DNA of 64,000 bases from Holdemania sp. Marseille-P2844 (GTDB lineage: Bacteria; Bacillota_I; Bacilli_A; Erysipelotrichales; Erysipelotrichaceae): the NCBI RefSeq assembly GCF_900120005.1, contig NZ_LT635448.1, forward strand, positions 310,001-374,000, written 5' to 3'. Position numbers and translations under genes: made by a program. The notes under the pieces were generated by a model that made no database searches, was not told where the DNA came from, and saw nothing but the letters and a program-made list of their open reading frames with translations. This document shows, in pieces, positions 34,442 to 43,765 of this stretch. How positions within the stretch are numbered: the stretch's first letter is position 1; each line of letters starts with the position of its first letter.

Positions 34442-35890
34442 ATGAAAATATTGATCGGCGGTTGGCTGGCCGAGTCCAACGCCTATGGGAATAAGCCCTG
34501 TCAAATCCAGGACTTTACGATCACAACCGGCGAAGCGATTGCGGATAAGCTGTACCTGCGCGCGCTGGCCGATGCGGAAGGGGTCGAGCTGATTCCTGCA
34601 TTGCATGCCAGCTGCATGGCGGCCGGGGTGATTACTTCCCAGACGTTCGCTTATTTCTTAAACCAGTTTGTGCACGCCGTGAAGCGACATGAGCACGAGA
34701 TCGACGGGATATTCTTCTTTCTGCATGGGGCAAGTTACGTCGAGGATCTGGAAGGGAGCTCCGGCGATCATAAAATTCTGCGGGAAATCCGCAAGATCGT
34801 CGGCCCGTACATGCCGATCGCGATCGCCTGTGATCCGCATGGCAATCTGTGCCAGCGCTATGTCGACGATTGCACTATCCTGCGGACGTTCCGTCATTCT
34901 CCCCATTCCGACCGCGACGTCACCAATCAGATCGTCTTTCGGGGCCTGCTCGACGTCCTCCGCCATCGCCGGCAGATTCATCCGGTATACCGCAAGGTGC
35001 CGATTCTCTTAGGCGGGGAGCGCTGTGTTTCGGCGGATGAGCCGCTTTGTTCCATCAACAAGCTCCTCGATGAAATTGAAGCGGATCCGCGGATCCTGTG
35101 CTGTTCCTATCATATCGGCTACCTGCGCCATGACAGCGAACATTGCGGCGCGGGTATCGTCGTAGTGCCGGATCGTCCGGAAGATACGGATTACGCGAAG
35201 CAGAAAGCGGATGAAATCTATGATTTTGTCTGGGCGCGGCACAGGGAATTTCATTTCACCGGCAACGCCGCCGAGCTGGACGACGCGCTGCGGACCATGC
35301 TTGAGTTTGACGGCAGCCCGTGCTTCTTAACGGATTCCGGCGACAATGTCACAGCCGGAGCGCCGGGCGTGAATACGGATGTGCTGCGGCGCTGCTTAAG
35401 CTGGGAAACGCCGCTGACCAAGTCGATTCTGTTTGCGGCGATCTGCGATCCGGCTGTGTGCGCGCAGGTGCTGGCGGAGAAACAAGCCGGTGATCGGGTC
35501 GCGCTGAACTTGGGCGTAAAGGACGACGAACATTCCCAACCCGTTGCAATTCGCGGCGTCGTGATCTCCCGCGGCGAGCTGCACCGGCGCTATGGCGACG
35601 AAGCGGTGGCCGGACAGTGCTGGACCGTGAAGCTGGACAACGTGCCGGTGAGCGTCGTGATCGCCAGCGCAGCGGTGTCGTTTTCCGAGCGTGAACAATA
35701 TGAAAAGGCCAACGTCGATCTGGACGGCTATGATCTGATCATCGTCAAGCAGGGTTATTTGTATCCGGAGCTGAAAGCGATGGCCAAGCATTACGTCATG
35801 GCGCTGACCGACGGCGCGTGCATGCAGCGGACGGAACGGTTAGTCTATAAGAAAGTCAGCCGGCCGATCTACCCGCTCGATGAAATTTAA
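34442..35890 (+). CDS. M81 family metallopeptidase, copy 2 (subgroup B)
   Basis: A 482-residue M81 protein with E11 (A-E-S-N-A-Y), H95 (L-H-G-A-S), D131/H133 (C-D-P-H-G-N) and H155 (H-S-P-H-S-D) in place. With copy 3 it forms a distinct subgroup: motif W-L-A-E-S-N-A-Y, R-T-F-R-H-S before the last His, G-G-E-R-C-V-S instead of G-G-E-Q-S-V-S, and the tail R-P-I-Y-P-L-D-E-I. Likely a different substrate from subgroup A. It is in an operon with the M24-like gene upstream and copy 3 downstream. Confidence 0.88.
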   Translation: MKILIGGWLAESNAYGNKPCQIQDFTITTGEAIADKLYLRALADAEGVELIPALHASCMAAGVITSQTFAYFLNQFVHAVKRHEHEIDGIFFFLHGASYVEDLEGSSGDHKILREIRKIVGPYMPIAIACDPHGNLCQRYVDDCTILRTFRHSPHSDRDVTNQIVFRGLLDVLRHRRQIHPVYRKVPILLGGERCVSADEPLCSINKLLDEIEADPRILCCSYHIGYLRHDSEHCGAGIVVVPDRPEDTDYAKQKADEIYDFVWARHREFHFTGNAAELDDALRTMLEFDGSPCFLTDSGDNVTAGAPGVNTDVLRRCLSWETPLTKSILFAAICDPAVCAQVLAEKQAGDRVALNLGVKDDEHSQPVAIRGVVISRGELHRRYGDEAVAGQCWTVKLDNVPVSVVIASAAVSFSEREQYEKANVDLDGYDLIIVKQGYLYPELKAMAKHYVMALTDGACMQRTERLVYKKVSRPIYPLDEI

Positions 35891-35944
35891 ACCGGACATC
35901 ATCATTTTGAAGACCGCGGTAAAAACGCGGAAGGAGGAAATCTC

Positions 35945-37402
35945 ATGAAAATCTTAATCGGCGGCCTCGTCGCTGAATCCAACGCCTACGTGGCCAAGCC
36001 CTGCGAAATCCAGGACTTCGTCATCCAGACCGGGGAGGACATTGCCCACCGGATGTATCTGGACGAACTGCAGCCTGAGCTTCAAGCCAACGACATTGAA
36101 CTGATCCCGGCGATCTTCGCCTACGGGGCGGGCGCGGGACGGGTCGCTTACGATACGTTCGATTATATCCTGAAACAATTTAAGCACGCCGTAAAAAAAT
36201 ATCAGGGCGAGCTGGACGGCATGTTTTTCTTTCTGCACGGCGCAAGCAATGTAATCGGTCTGGAAGGCGGCTCCGGTGACCACAAGATCATCGAGGAAAT
36301 CCGCAGGATCGTCGGGCCGTACATGCCGATCGCGGTCGTCTGCGATCCGCATGGCAACGTCGATCAGGAGTATGCAAGCCGGCTGAACATCCTGCGCACC
36401 TTCCGCCACAGTCCGCATACCGACCGCAAGGAAGCGCATCAGATCGTTTTCCGCTGCCTGGTCAACCTGATCCAGAACCGGCGGGAAATTCATCCGGTGT
36501 ACCGCAAGGTGCCGATTCTCTTAGGCGGGGAGCGCTGTGTTTCCACCGATGAACCGCTGGTGTCGATCAACCACCTGCTCGATGAAATCGAAGCCGATCC
36601 GCGGATTTTGTGCTGTTCCTATCACATCGGCTATCTGCGTCATGACAGCGCCAAGTGCGGCGCGTCCGTCGTGGTCGTGCCGAACCAGCCGGAGGATGAA
36701 GCGTATGCCCGGCAGAAAGCGGACGAGATCTATGATTTCGTCTGGGCGCGGCACAAGGAATTCCATTTCACCGGCTATGCGGATGAGCCGGAGGCAGCGT
36801 GGGAAGCGATGCTCAAGCATCCGGGAAAGCCGTGCTTCTTAACGGATTCCGGCGATAATGTCACGGCCGGGGCACCGGGCGGCAACACGGTTGTGCTGCG
36901 TCAGGTGCTGGCGGAAACCGACTATCACGGCAAGCAGATTCTGATCGCCGGGATTACCGACAAGAAGCTGTGCGAAAGCACGCTGGCCGGCAAGCAGGCT
37001 GGCGATCATGTGGAATTTGACGTCGGTCCGGAAATCGACGCACTGTCAGCCAAGGTTCATTTAAGCGGCACGGTGATTTCGACCGGTGATCTGCACAATC
37101 ATTATCATGATCCGAAGGTGGTCGGCGTCTGTTGGACGATCAAGTTGGACGACAAACCGGTCACAGTTGTGATTCAGAGCTATTCCGTTTCATTTGCGGA
37201 GCGGGCTCAGTATGAACAGGCCAACGTCGATCTGGACGCCTATGATCTGATCATCGTCAAGCAGGGCTATCTCTATCCGGAGCTGAAAGCGATGGCGTCG
37301 CATTATGTCATGTCCTTGACCGATGGGGCGTGCATGCAGCGCACGGAGCGGCTGACATACAAGAAGGTCATTCGTCCGATCTATCCGCTCGACGAGATTT
37401 AA
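35945..37402 (+). CDS. M81 family metallopeptidase, copy 3 (subgroup B)
   Basis: A 485-residue close paralogue of copy 2 (tandem, 54-bp gap, AAGGAGG site), with a three-residue insertion before L-H-G-A-S (H98). All putative ligands are kept (E11, H of L-H-G-A-S, D and H of C-D-P-H-G-N, H of H-S-P-H-T-D). The tail is R-P-I-Y-P-L-D-E-I. Long identical DNA stretches around the R-K-V-P-I-L-L-G-G-E-R segment in copies 2 and 3 point to a fairly recent tandem duplication. Confidence 0.88.
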   Translation: MKILIGGLVAESNAYVAKPCEIQDFVIQTGEDIAHRMYLDELQPELQANDIELIPAIFAYGAGAGRVAYDTFDYILKQFKHAVKKYQGELDGMFFFLHGASNVIGLEGGSGDHKIIEEIRRIVGPYMPIAVVCDPHGNVDQEYASRLNILRTFRHSPHTDRKEAHQIVFRCLVNLIQNRREIHPVYRKVPILLGGERCVSTDEPLVSINHLLDEIEADPRILCCSYHIGYLRHDSAKCGASVVVVPNQPEDEAYARQKADEIYDFVWARHKEFHFTGYADEPEAAWEAMLKHPGKPCFLTDSGDNVTAGAPGGNTVVLRQVLAETDYHGKQILIAGITDKKLCESTLAGKQAGDHVEFDVGPEIDALSAKVHLSGTVISTGDLHNHYHDPKVVGVCWTIKLDDKPVTVVIQSYSVSFAERAQYEQANVDLDAYDLIIVKQGYLYPELKAMASHYVMSLTDGACMQRTERLTYKKVIRPIYPLDEI

Positions 37403-37414
37403 CAAGACCGGTGT

Positions 37415-37452
37415 GCCGGGTTGGTGAACGCCACAATCCGGCCGCTGTTTTT
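37415..37452 (+). terminator. Weak hairpin after M81 copy 3
   Basis: GCCGGGTTG / CAATCCGGC stem followed after 5 bases by TTTTT; may lower transcription into the transporter genes. Confidence 0.4.
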
Positions 37453-37493
37453 GATGGAATAAAACGGGAGAGAAGACAAAGGGGGACGAGTGT

Positions 37494-38552
37494 TTGAATT
37501 GGGTTTTAACGCTGTTGGCGGGTATCGCCGGCTGGCAGCTGGCAGCGCGGTGGAAACTGCCGGCGCCTGCGATGTTGGGCAGTATGCTCGCCGTGGGCCT
37601 GACGAATATTTTATTGGGTTACGCCGCCTTGCCGATGGCGGTGAAGGTCTTCGCCCAGGCGATTTCCGGGGCCTTTATCGGCATGCAGATCGGGCGTAAA
37701 GATGTGGCGCGGATGCGTGGGCTGATCGTTCCGTTTCTGTTATTGGCGGTCATGCTGACGATGAATACATTTGTCGTCGGGATCGCGATCCAGAAGCTGT
37801 GCGGCTGGGACTGGATCACGGCCTTGCTTTCCTGCGTCGCCGGCGGGGTAACGGATATCTCGTTAATCGCCATGGAGATGGACGCGGATGTCGGCACCGT
37901 CGCGATGATGCAGACAGCCCGGTTAGTCGGCGTGTTGTTGTTTTTCCCATACTGGATTCAATTCGTGACCCGGCATGAGCCGAAGACCGCACCGGTGACG
38001 GAAGAAAAACCGCTGGATGCGGCCCATACGCCGCTGGACCGGCTGATTTCAACGCGGCCCTCGCGGATTGTCTTCACGCTGCTGCTCAGCATCGGGTTAG
38101 GCTATCTGGGCAATGCGAGCGGTCTGCCGGCGGCGTCGATGGTGTTTCCGATGATCGCTGTCGCGGCGCTCAACTGCACGACTTCGGTCTGCGCCGTGCC
38201 GCTGGCGATCAAAAATATCGCGCAGCTTCTGGCCGGGTCGTTAGTCGGCGTGAGCATCACGGCTGCGACCTTTAGCAGCCTGTCGTCGACGCTGGTGCCG
38301 GTCGGCCTGCTTTTGCTCAGCTACTGGACGGTCAACGGGCTTTACAGCGGAATATGCAGGCGGACAAAGCTGCTGGATCTGAAATCGGCGATGTTCGCTT
38401 CCGCTCCCGGCGGTGCGACGGACATGTCGCTGATCGCCGCCGATCTGGGCGCGGATCTCTCGCAGATCGCGCTGATCCAGGTGCTGCGCGCGGCGTATGT
38501 CGTCGCGGTGATGCCGCCGCTGATCCTCGGTTTTATCCAGGGGATCGGATAG
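37494..38552 (+). CDS. AbrB-family membrane protein (putative transporter)
   Basis: A 352-residue integral membrane protein with about ten hydrophobic segments and two similar halves, each with a conserved G-G-V-T-D-I-S / G-G-A-T-D-M-S loop, the mark of the AbrB (ammonia monooxygenase/duplicated) family. Its biochemical role is unsettled; transport is likely. The TTG start follows GGGGGA by 7 bases; no ATG or GTG in frame gives a complete first helix. It continues the M24-M81 operon and may move a product of those hydrolases. Confidence 0.8.
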   Translation: MNWVLTLLAGIAGWQLAARWKLPAPAMLGSMLAVGLTNILLGYAALPMAVKVFAQAISGAFIGMQIGRKDVARMRGLIVPFLLLAVMLTMNTFVVGIAIQKLCGWDWITALLSCVAGGVTDISLIAMEMDADVGTVAMMQTARLVGVLLFFPYWIQFVTRHEPKTAPVTEEKPLDAAHTPLDRLISTRPSRIVFTLLLSIGLGYLGNASGLPAASMVFPMIAVAALNCTTSVCAVPLAIKNIAQLLAGSLVGVSITAATFSSLSSTLVPVGLLLLSYWTVNGLYSGICRRTKLLDLKSAMFASAPGGATDMSLIAADLGADLSQIALIQVLRAAYVVAVMPPLILGFIQGIG

Positions 38553-38571
38553 CGGAAAGAAAGGGAAAACG

Positions 38572-39786
38572 ATGAAGCGATATTTCTATTTGGGTCTGGG
38601 CTCGCTGGCGATGTGCGTGTTCGGCTTGATGTATAACTGGACGGTCTTTGCCGGGGCGGTCAGCGCCGAGCTGAACGTGTCGGCGGCCAGCGTCGCCAAC
38701 GTGTTCTCAGTCTGCCAGATCTGTTTCTGCGCCGGCGGCGTGCTGAGCGGGTTTATCTATTACCGCGTCCGCTTCCGGGCAAGCATGATCGCGGCCAGTC
38801 TGATGATTCTGGCCGGTTTGTTTCTGACCAGCCGGGCGGAGAACGTGATGATGATTTATGTTTGTTACAGCGTGATGTTCAGCCTGGGCGCGGGGTTTGC
38901 CTACAAGGCGTTATTGACAAGCGTCATGACGTGGTTTAACGACAAGCCGGGTCTGGCCAGCGGCATTCTGGTGATGGGCGCGGGTCTGACCGCGTTTGTG
39001 TTCAATGTGCCGACCTCGCTGATCATCGAAAGCACGGGCTGGCGCACGGCGATGACCTTATTGGCGGGGATCGCGTTCGGACTGTCGCTGCTGACGGCGG
39101 TTGTCGTCCGGCCGCGCGGGGTCGTGAAGCAGGCCGGAACGCTGGCAACCGAGGAGGAAGGTCAGGTCTCCACCGGCCAGATGATGAAAAGCGCGCGCTT
39201 TTACGTTTACTTTATCTGGAGCGTGCTGGTGCTGGCGGGCTGCAGCTCACTGACCGGAACCGCGGTCAGCTGCGGAGTGTCGTTTGGGATCAGCGCGACG
39301 ATGGCGGCGACGCTGTCGATGATCATCTCGCTGTTCAACTCGCTTTCGCGTGTGTTCTACGGGATTATCTACGATAAAATCGGCCGCAAGACGGCCATGG
39401 GCATCGCTACGACGCTGTTTCTGACCGCCGTTGCGATCCTGTACTGCGCCTTTACGCTGGGCAGCACAACGCTGCTGGCGGTGAGCTTTATTTTCGTCGG
39501 ACTCAGCTTCGGCGCGGTGCCGACGATTTCCTCGGCCTATATTCTGACAACCTTCGGTAAGAAATATTACCCGAGCAATTTCAGCGTCCAGGGAACCTAC
39601 ACCCTGTTCAGCCCGTTTTTAGGCACGATGTTGTTCAGCGCGCTATTTACCGCCACCCAAAGCTATCCGGCGTCCTACAGCTATCTGATCGTCTACGCGC
39701 TGCTGGCGGCGGTGCTTTTGACGGCGCTTAACCGGCTGCTGAAGCCCGGGCGTGAAAACAATTTATCAAAGCCGCAAAGCGAATAA
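38572..39786 (+). CDS. MFS transporter (OFA-like)
   Basis: A 404-residue major facilitator protein with twelve predicted helices, N-terminal F-G-L-M-Y-N-W-T-V-F and the loop Y-D-K-I-G-R-K-T between helices 8 and 9. It resembles the oxalate/formate antiporter group of monocarboxylate carriers, so uptake or export of a carboxylic acid freed by the adjacent M81 enzymes is plausible (inference). It lies 19 bases after the AbrB gene and closes this operon. Confidence 0.82.
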   Translation: MKRYFYLGLGSLAMCVFGLMYNWTVFAGAVSAELNVSAASVANVFSVCQICFCAGGVLSGFIYYRVRFRASMIAASLMILAGLFLTSRAENVMMIYVCYSVMFSLGAGFAYKALLTSVMTWFNDKPGLASGILVMGAGLTAFVFNVPTSLIIESTGWRTAMTLLAGIAFGLSLLTAVVVRPRGVVKQAGTLATEEEGQVSTGQMMKSARFYVYFIWSVLVLAGCSSLTGTAVSCGVSFGISATMAATLSMIISLFNSLSRVFYGIIYDKIGRKTAMGIATTLFLTAVAILYCAFTLGSTTLLAVSFIFVGLSFGAVPTISSAYILTTFGKKYYPSNFSVQGTYTLFSPFLGTMLFSALFTATQSYPASYSYLIVYALLAAVLLTALNRLLKPGRENNLSKPQSE

Positions 39787-39849
39787 AACGAAGTTTTGAG
39801 AATTTTATCCAAGCGTCGCTCAGGCGCTTAAAAAACGATAAGAAATCTC

Positions 39850-39855
39850 TATAAT
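39850..39855 (+). promoter_or_regulatory. Possible -10 box for the GH1 pair
   Basis: TATAAT at 39850-39855 without a good -35, about 47 bases before the first GH1 start. Confidence 0.35.
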
Positions 39856-39901
39856 GGAGATCAGAAAGAAATCAGTCGGCAAAGACTGGAAGGAGGTACC
39901 G

Positions 39902-41311
39902 ATGAACGGTAAAGTCAAAAAGGATTTTTTATGGGGCACAGCCAGCGCGGCTTATCAATGTGAAGGCGGCTGGAACGAAGGCGGCAAAGGGGAAAGCAAC
40001 TGGGATCAGTTCTGCCATGGACCGAAGAACGTCAAAGGCTTCACCGGCGACGTCGCGGCGGACTTTTACCACCGCTACAAAGAGGACATCCGGCTGTTGA
40101 AGGAAGGCGGCCACAACACGCTGCGCTTCTCGATCGCCTGGACGCGGATTCTGCCGGATCAAAGCGGCCAGGTCAATCCGGAAGGCGTCGCCTTCTACAA
40201 GGACGTTTTGAAGGAATGCCGGGAAAACGGCATCACGCCGAACGTCACGCTGCTGCACTACGACATCCCGGCCTGGCTGGAAGATCTGGGCGGGTATGCC
40301 AATCCGATTTTCCCAGATGAATTCGCAAAATACTGCAAGGTCGTCTTTGAGCAGTTCGGCAATGAAATCCCATTATATGTGACGATCAACGAATCGACGC
40401 ACAACGCGTACTGTTCCTATCTGACCGGCAACTATCCGCCGAATATCCACAACGTGCAGACGCTGGTTCAGGTCTGCTACAATCTGGTCGTTGCCAACGC
40501 CAAGGCAATCCGCGAGTTCCGCAAGCTGAATCTGACGTCGCAGGTCGGCATCGTGCACACGACCAACACCGTCCAGATCCTCAAGGACACGCCGGAATAC
40601 CGCGTGGCGCAGCGGCGCGGAGATCTGTTTAAAAACAAGTGGGTTACCGATCCGGCGATCCTGGGAAAATTCCCGGATGATCTGTTCCCGCTGTTAGAGG
40701 AAAGCGGCATCGACCTGTCGTTTGTCAAGGAAGAAGATCTCGAGATCATCAAGCACAACACGATCGATTTCCTCGGTCAGAACTGCTACACCCGCGCGCT
40801 GGTCAAACCGTACGAATCCGGGGAAACCAACTATTATCCGAATAATGTCGGAGCCGGGGTCAAGACGATCGAGGGCTATACCGTCAAGGGTTGGTTCCAG
40901 ACCGATGTCGATCCGAACACGCCGAAAAACGCCTGGAGCCGCGAGATTTATCCCAAGACGGTATACGATATGCTGATGGGAATTAAGAAGGACTACGGCG
41001 ATATTCCGGTTTACATCACGGAAAACGGCCATGCCCTCTATGAACAGCCGGATACCAACGGCGAGGTCAACGACGATGAGCGGATCGAATTTCTGAAGTC
41101 GTATCTTGAATGGCTGATCAAGGCAGAAAACGAAGGCTGCAACGTCAAGGGCTACTATGCCTGGTCGACGACCGACTGCTACTCCTGGATCAACGGCTAC
41201 GAAAAGCGTTACGGCTTGATTTATGTCGATTACGCCAACGGTCTGAAGCGGATTCCAAAGAAGAGCTATCACTGGTACCGCGAGTTCATCCATGAACATA
41301 CCGAGGACTGA
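39902..41311 (+). CDS. GH1 6-phospho-beta-glycosidase, copy 1
   Basis: A 469-residue GH1 enzyme. Acid/base E164 lies in T-I-N-E-S (the usual Pro after Glu is Ser) and nucleophile E374 in I-T-E-N-G. The C-terminal Y-S-W-I-N-G-Y-E-K-R-Y has Ser, Lys (+7) and Tyr (+9) at the spacing that binds the 6-phosphate in LacG-type enzymes, instead of the Glu-Trp of free beta-glucosidases. It hydrolyses imported phospho-beta-glycosides to glucose- or galactose-6-P plus aglycone. AAGGAGG fixes ATG 39902. The next GH1 gene begins 3 bases after its stop. Confidence 0.93.
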   Translation: MNGKVKKDFLWGTASAAYQCEGGWNEGGKGESNWDQFCHGPKNVKGFTGDVAADFYHRYKEDIRLLKEGGHNTLRFSIAWTRILPDQSGQVNPEGVAFYKDVLKECRENGITPNVTLLHYDIPAWLEDLGGYANPIFPDEFAKYCKVVFEQFGNEIPLYVTINESTHNAYCSYLTGNYPPNIHNVQTLVQVCYNLVVANAKAIREFRKLNLTSQVGIVHTTNTVQILKDTPEYRVAQRRGDLFKNKWVTDPAILGKFPDDLFPLLEESGIDLSFVKEEDLEIIKHNTIDFLGQNCYTRALVKPYESGETNYYPNNVGAGVKTIEGYTVKGWFQTDVDPNTPKNAWSREIYPKTVYDMLMGIKKDYGDIPVYITENGHALYEQPDTNGEVNDDERIEFLKSYLEWLIKAENEGCNVKGYYAWSTTDCYSWINGYEKRYGLIYVDYANGLKRIPKKSYHWYREFIHEHTED

Positions 41312-41314
41312 TCA

Positions 41315-42727
41315 ATGGCTGAAAAATTTCTCTGGGGCTCCGCGACGGCAGCCTATCAATGCGAAGGCGCCTGGGACGCGGACGGCAAGGGGCCGAGCAT
41401 CTGGGATCAGTTCTGCCACAGCGAAAAGAACACGACCGGGATCACCGGCGACGTGTCCTGCGATTTCTATCATCATGTCGAAGAAGATCTCCGGATGATG
41501 GCCGAGGGCGGTCAGAACACCTTCCGGTTCTCCATCAGCTGGTCACGCATTCTGCCGAAAAACGACCATGTCGTCAATCCGGCCGGTCTGGCCTTCTATG
41601 ACCGCGTGCTGGACGCGTGTGAAAAATACGGCATCGTGCCCAACGTCACGCTGATCCATTATGATCTGCCGGACTATATCGGCGATCAGGGCGGCTGGTG
41701 TTATCCCGGCGTGGCCGATGAATTCGCTTATTACTGTTCCGTGGTATTCAAGCACTTCGGCGACCGGATTCCGCTGTATGTGACGATCAATGAACCGAAC
41801 CACAATGCTTACTGCGATTACTGCGTCGGCAACTATCCGCCAAATGAAACCAATCTGCAGCACTATTGCCAGTGTGCTTACAACATGGCGGTCTGCACGG
41901 CCAAGGCGATCCGCGAGTTCCGCAAGCTGAATCTCAAGGCGCAGATCGGCGTGGTGCAGGGCTGCGGCCCGGCGACGGCGCTCAAGGATACGCCGGAGTA
42001 CCGCGACGCGGTCAAATATTGCAACTATTTCTGCAACGACTGGATTCTCGATCCGGCGATCAAGGGCGCTTATGATCCGGAGCTGATCGCCGCTGTCAAA
42101 GCGAAGGGCATCGACCTGTCGTTTGTGAAGGAAGAGGATCTGGAAATCATGAAGCACAACACGATTGATTTCTTAGGCCAGAACATTTACAGCCGGATGC
42201 TGGTAAAACCGAACACCTCCGGCATCACTGCTTTCACCGTCAACAACGCCGGAAACAACGACGGCTCGGCGAATGCCGCGCGGGAGACCCGGGCGATTGC
42301 CGGCTGGTTTGAAAGCGACCGCGATCCCAATACCAAGCTCAATCACTGGGGCCGCGAGATCTTCCCGCAGTGCGCCTACAACACGCTGATGGAACGCAAG
42401 CGCCGCTATGGCGATATCCCGATCTACGTTACGGAAAACGGCCACGGCTGTTACGACGTCGCGGATGAAAACGGCTATGTTGAAGATGACGAGCGGATTG
42501 AATTCCTCCGCAATTATCTTCATTATATTCTGAAGGCGAAGCAGGACGGCGTGAATCTGAAGGGCTATTACGTCTGGTCGACGATGGATCTTTACAGCTG
42601 GATCAACGGCTACAAGAAGCGCTATGGTCTGGTGCGCGTGGACTATGACGATCCGCAGCGCAAGCGCACGCCGAAGAAAAGCTATTTCTGGTACAAGCAG
42701 TTTATCGCTGAGCATCAGGATCTTTAG
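41315..42727 (+). CDS. GH1 6-phospho-beta-glycosidase, copy 2
   Basis: A 470-residue GH1 enzyme with acid/base E160 (T-I-N-E-P), nucleophile E374 (V-T-E-N-G) and phosphate-binding pattern Y-S-W-I-N-G-Y-K-K-R-Y. It starts 3 bases after copy 1, so it is probably translated by coupling; GAGGA within the end of copy 1 may serve. It is very like copy 4 at 62345 (same N-terminus from F-L-W-G-S-A-T to about residue 45, same length), more than like its neighbour copy 1, so the duplications are not simply tandem. Confidence 0.93.
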   Translation: MAEKFLWGSATAAYQCEGAWDADGKGPSIWDQFCHSEKNTTGITGDVSCDFYHHVEEDLRMMAEGGQNTFRFSISWSRILPKNDHVVNPAGLAFYDRVLDACEKYGIVPNVTLIHYDLPDYIGDQGGWCYPGVADEFAYYCSVVFKHFGDRIPLYVTINEPNHNAYCDYCVGNYPPNETNLQHYCQCAYNMAVCTAKAIREFRKLNLKAQIGVVQGCGPATALKDTPEYRDAVKYCNYFCNDWILDPAIKGAYDPELIAAVKAKGIDLSFVKEEDLEIMKHNTIDFLGQNIYSRMLVKPNTSGITAFTVNNAGNNDGSANAARETRAIAGWFESDRDPNTKLNHWGREIFPQCAYNTLMERKRRYGDIPIYVTENGHGCYDVADENGYVEDDERIEFLRNYLHYILKAKQDGVNLKGYYVWSTMDLYSWINGYKKRYGLVRVDYDDPQRKRTPKKSYFWYKQFIAEHQDL

Positions 42728-42737
42728 GCTTAATTTT

Positions 42738-42797
42738 AAGGCATCCTTCGCGGCAACCGCCGGCCTGTGCCGCAGCTGTCCGATCCGGATGCCTTTT
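42738..42797 (+). terminator. Terminator after GH1 copy 2
   Basis: AAGGCATCC / GGATGCCTT perfect 9-bp outer stem enclosing a GC-rich structured loop, then TTTTC. Confidence 0.7.
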
Positions 42798-42819
42798 CTA
42801 AATGCAAGGGGGAAAACCG

Positions 42820-43752
42820 ATGTTTGATTTGTCTGTTCTGTTGAATGTGGAAATGCAGATTCTGATCTTTTTCGGGCTTGGTCTGCTTTTGAAGAAAAGA
42901 GGAGTGACCGACGGTCCGATCGACGCGTTTCTGTCGACGTTGATTTTGAATCTGATCATGCCGGTCAATATCTTCCTTTCCTTTTACCGCAGCGTTTCCG
43001 TCGCGGTGTTAAAAGAAAGCCTCCTGTTGGTGCTGGCGGGCGTGATCGTGGTCGTGCTCGTGTTGGGAATGGCGCGGCTTTTGCCCAAGTCGATGCCGTT
43101 AGAAAAGAAGCGGATTGCGCAATATTCGATGTTGATATCCAACGGTTCGCTGATCGGTCTGCCTTTGATCGAAGGGCTGTGCGGAAGCATGGGGGTCGTG
43201 TATGCGAACATCTTTATGATTCCGACGCGGATTCTGTCGTTTTCCTCCGGGGAGAAATATTTCAATACGGAGTGGAAGCCGGCAGGGGCCCTATCCGTGA
43301 TGAAGAAATTCTTTTTCAATCCGATCACGATCGCGATGATTCTGGGATTTCTGTTCAACCTGGCACGGATTCCGCTGCCGGGCGGGCTGGATGCGGTGTT
43401 CAGTTCCTTGTCCGGATGCATGAGTCCGCTGGCGCTGTTGTTAGTTGGATCGACGCTGCTGGACAGGGAATCGACAAGCGCGGGATTATCGAAGGACATC
43501 GTGCAGATCAGTCTGTTCCGGCTGATCATCGCGCCGTTCTTGACCTGGATCGTGGGTGTGGCGCTGCATTTAAGCACGCCGCAGCTGATTGCCGCCGTGC
43601 TGGTCAACGCGACGCCGGTCGCCTCCACGGCCACGATCTTCTGCCGCAAGTATAACGGCAACACCAGCTATACCAGCCGCTGCGTTTTCTTTTCCACGGT
43701 TTTTTCCCTGTTTACGTTAGTGTTGGTTTCCGCTACAATGTCGATGGGATAA
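42820..43752 (+). CDS. AEC-family transporter (second)
   Basis: A 310-residue permease with about ten hydrophobic segments, related in size and layout to the protein at 5374 (L-I-L-N-L-I-M-P, S-N-G-S-L-I-G-L-P, and L-V-G-S-T-L near two-thirds). Substrate unknown; organic acid or aglycone export would suit the location after GH1 genes. GGGGGAAAA precedes ATG 42820. It is followed 13 bases later by a MATE gene, possibly co-transcribed. Confidence 0.8.
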   Translation: MFDLSVLLNVEMQILIFFGLGLLLKKRGVTDGPIDAFLSTLILNLIMPVNIFLSFYRSVSVAVLKESLLLVLAGVIVVVLVLGMARLLPKSMPLEKKRIAQYSMLISNGSLIGLPLIEGLCGSMGVVYANIFMIPTRILSFSSGEKYFNTEWKPAGALSVMKKFFFNPITIAMILGFLFNLARIPLPGGLDAVFSSLSGCMSPLALLLVGSTLLDRESTSAGLSKDIVQISLFRLIIAPFLTWIVGVALHLSTPQLIAAVLVNATPVASTATIFCRKYNGNTSYTSRCVFFSTVFSLFTLVLVSATMSMG

Positions 43753-43765
43753 GGGGGAATTTTCC

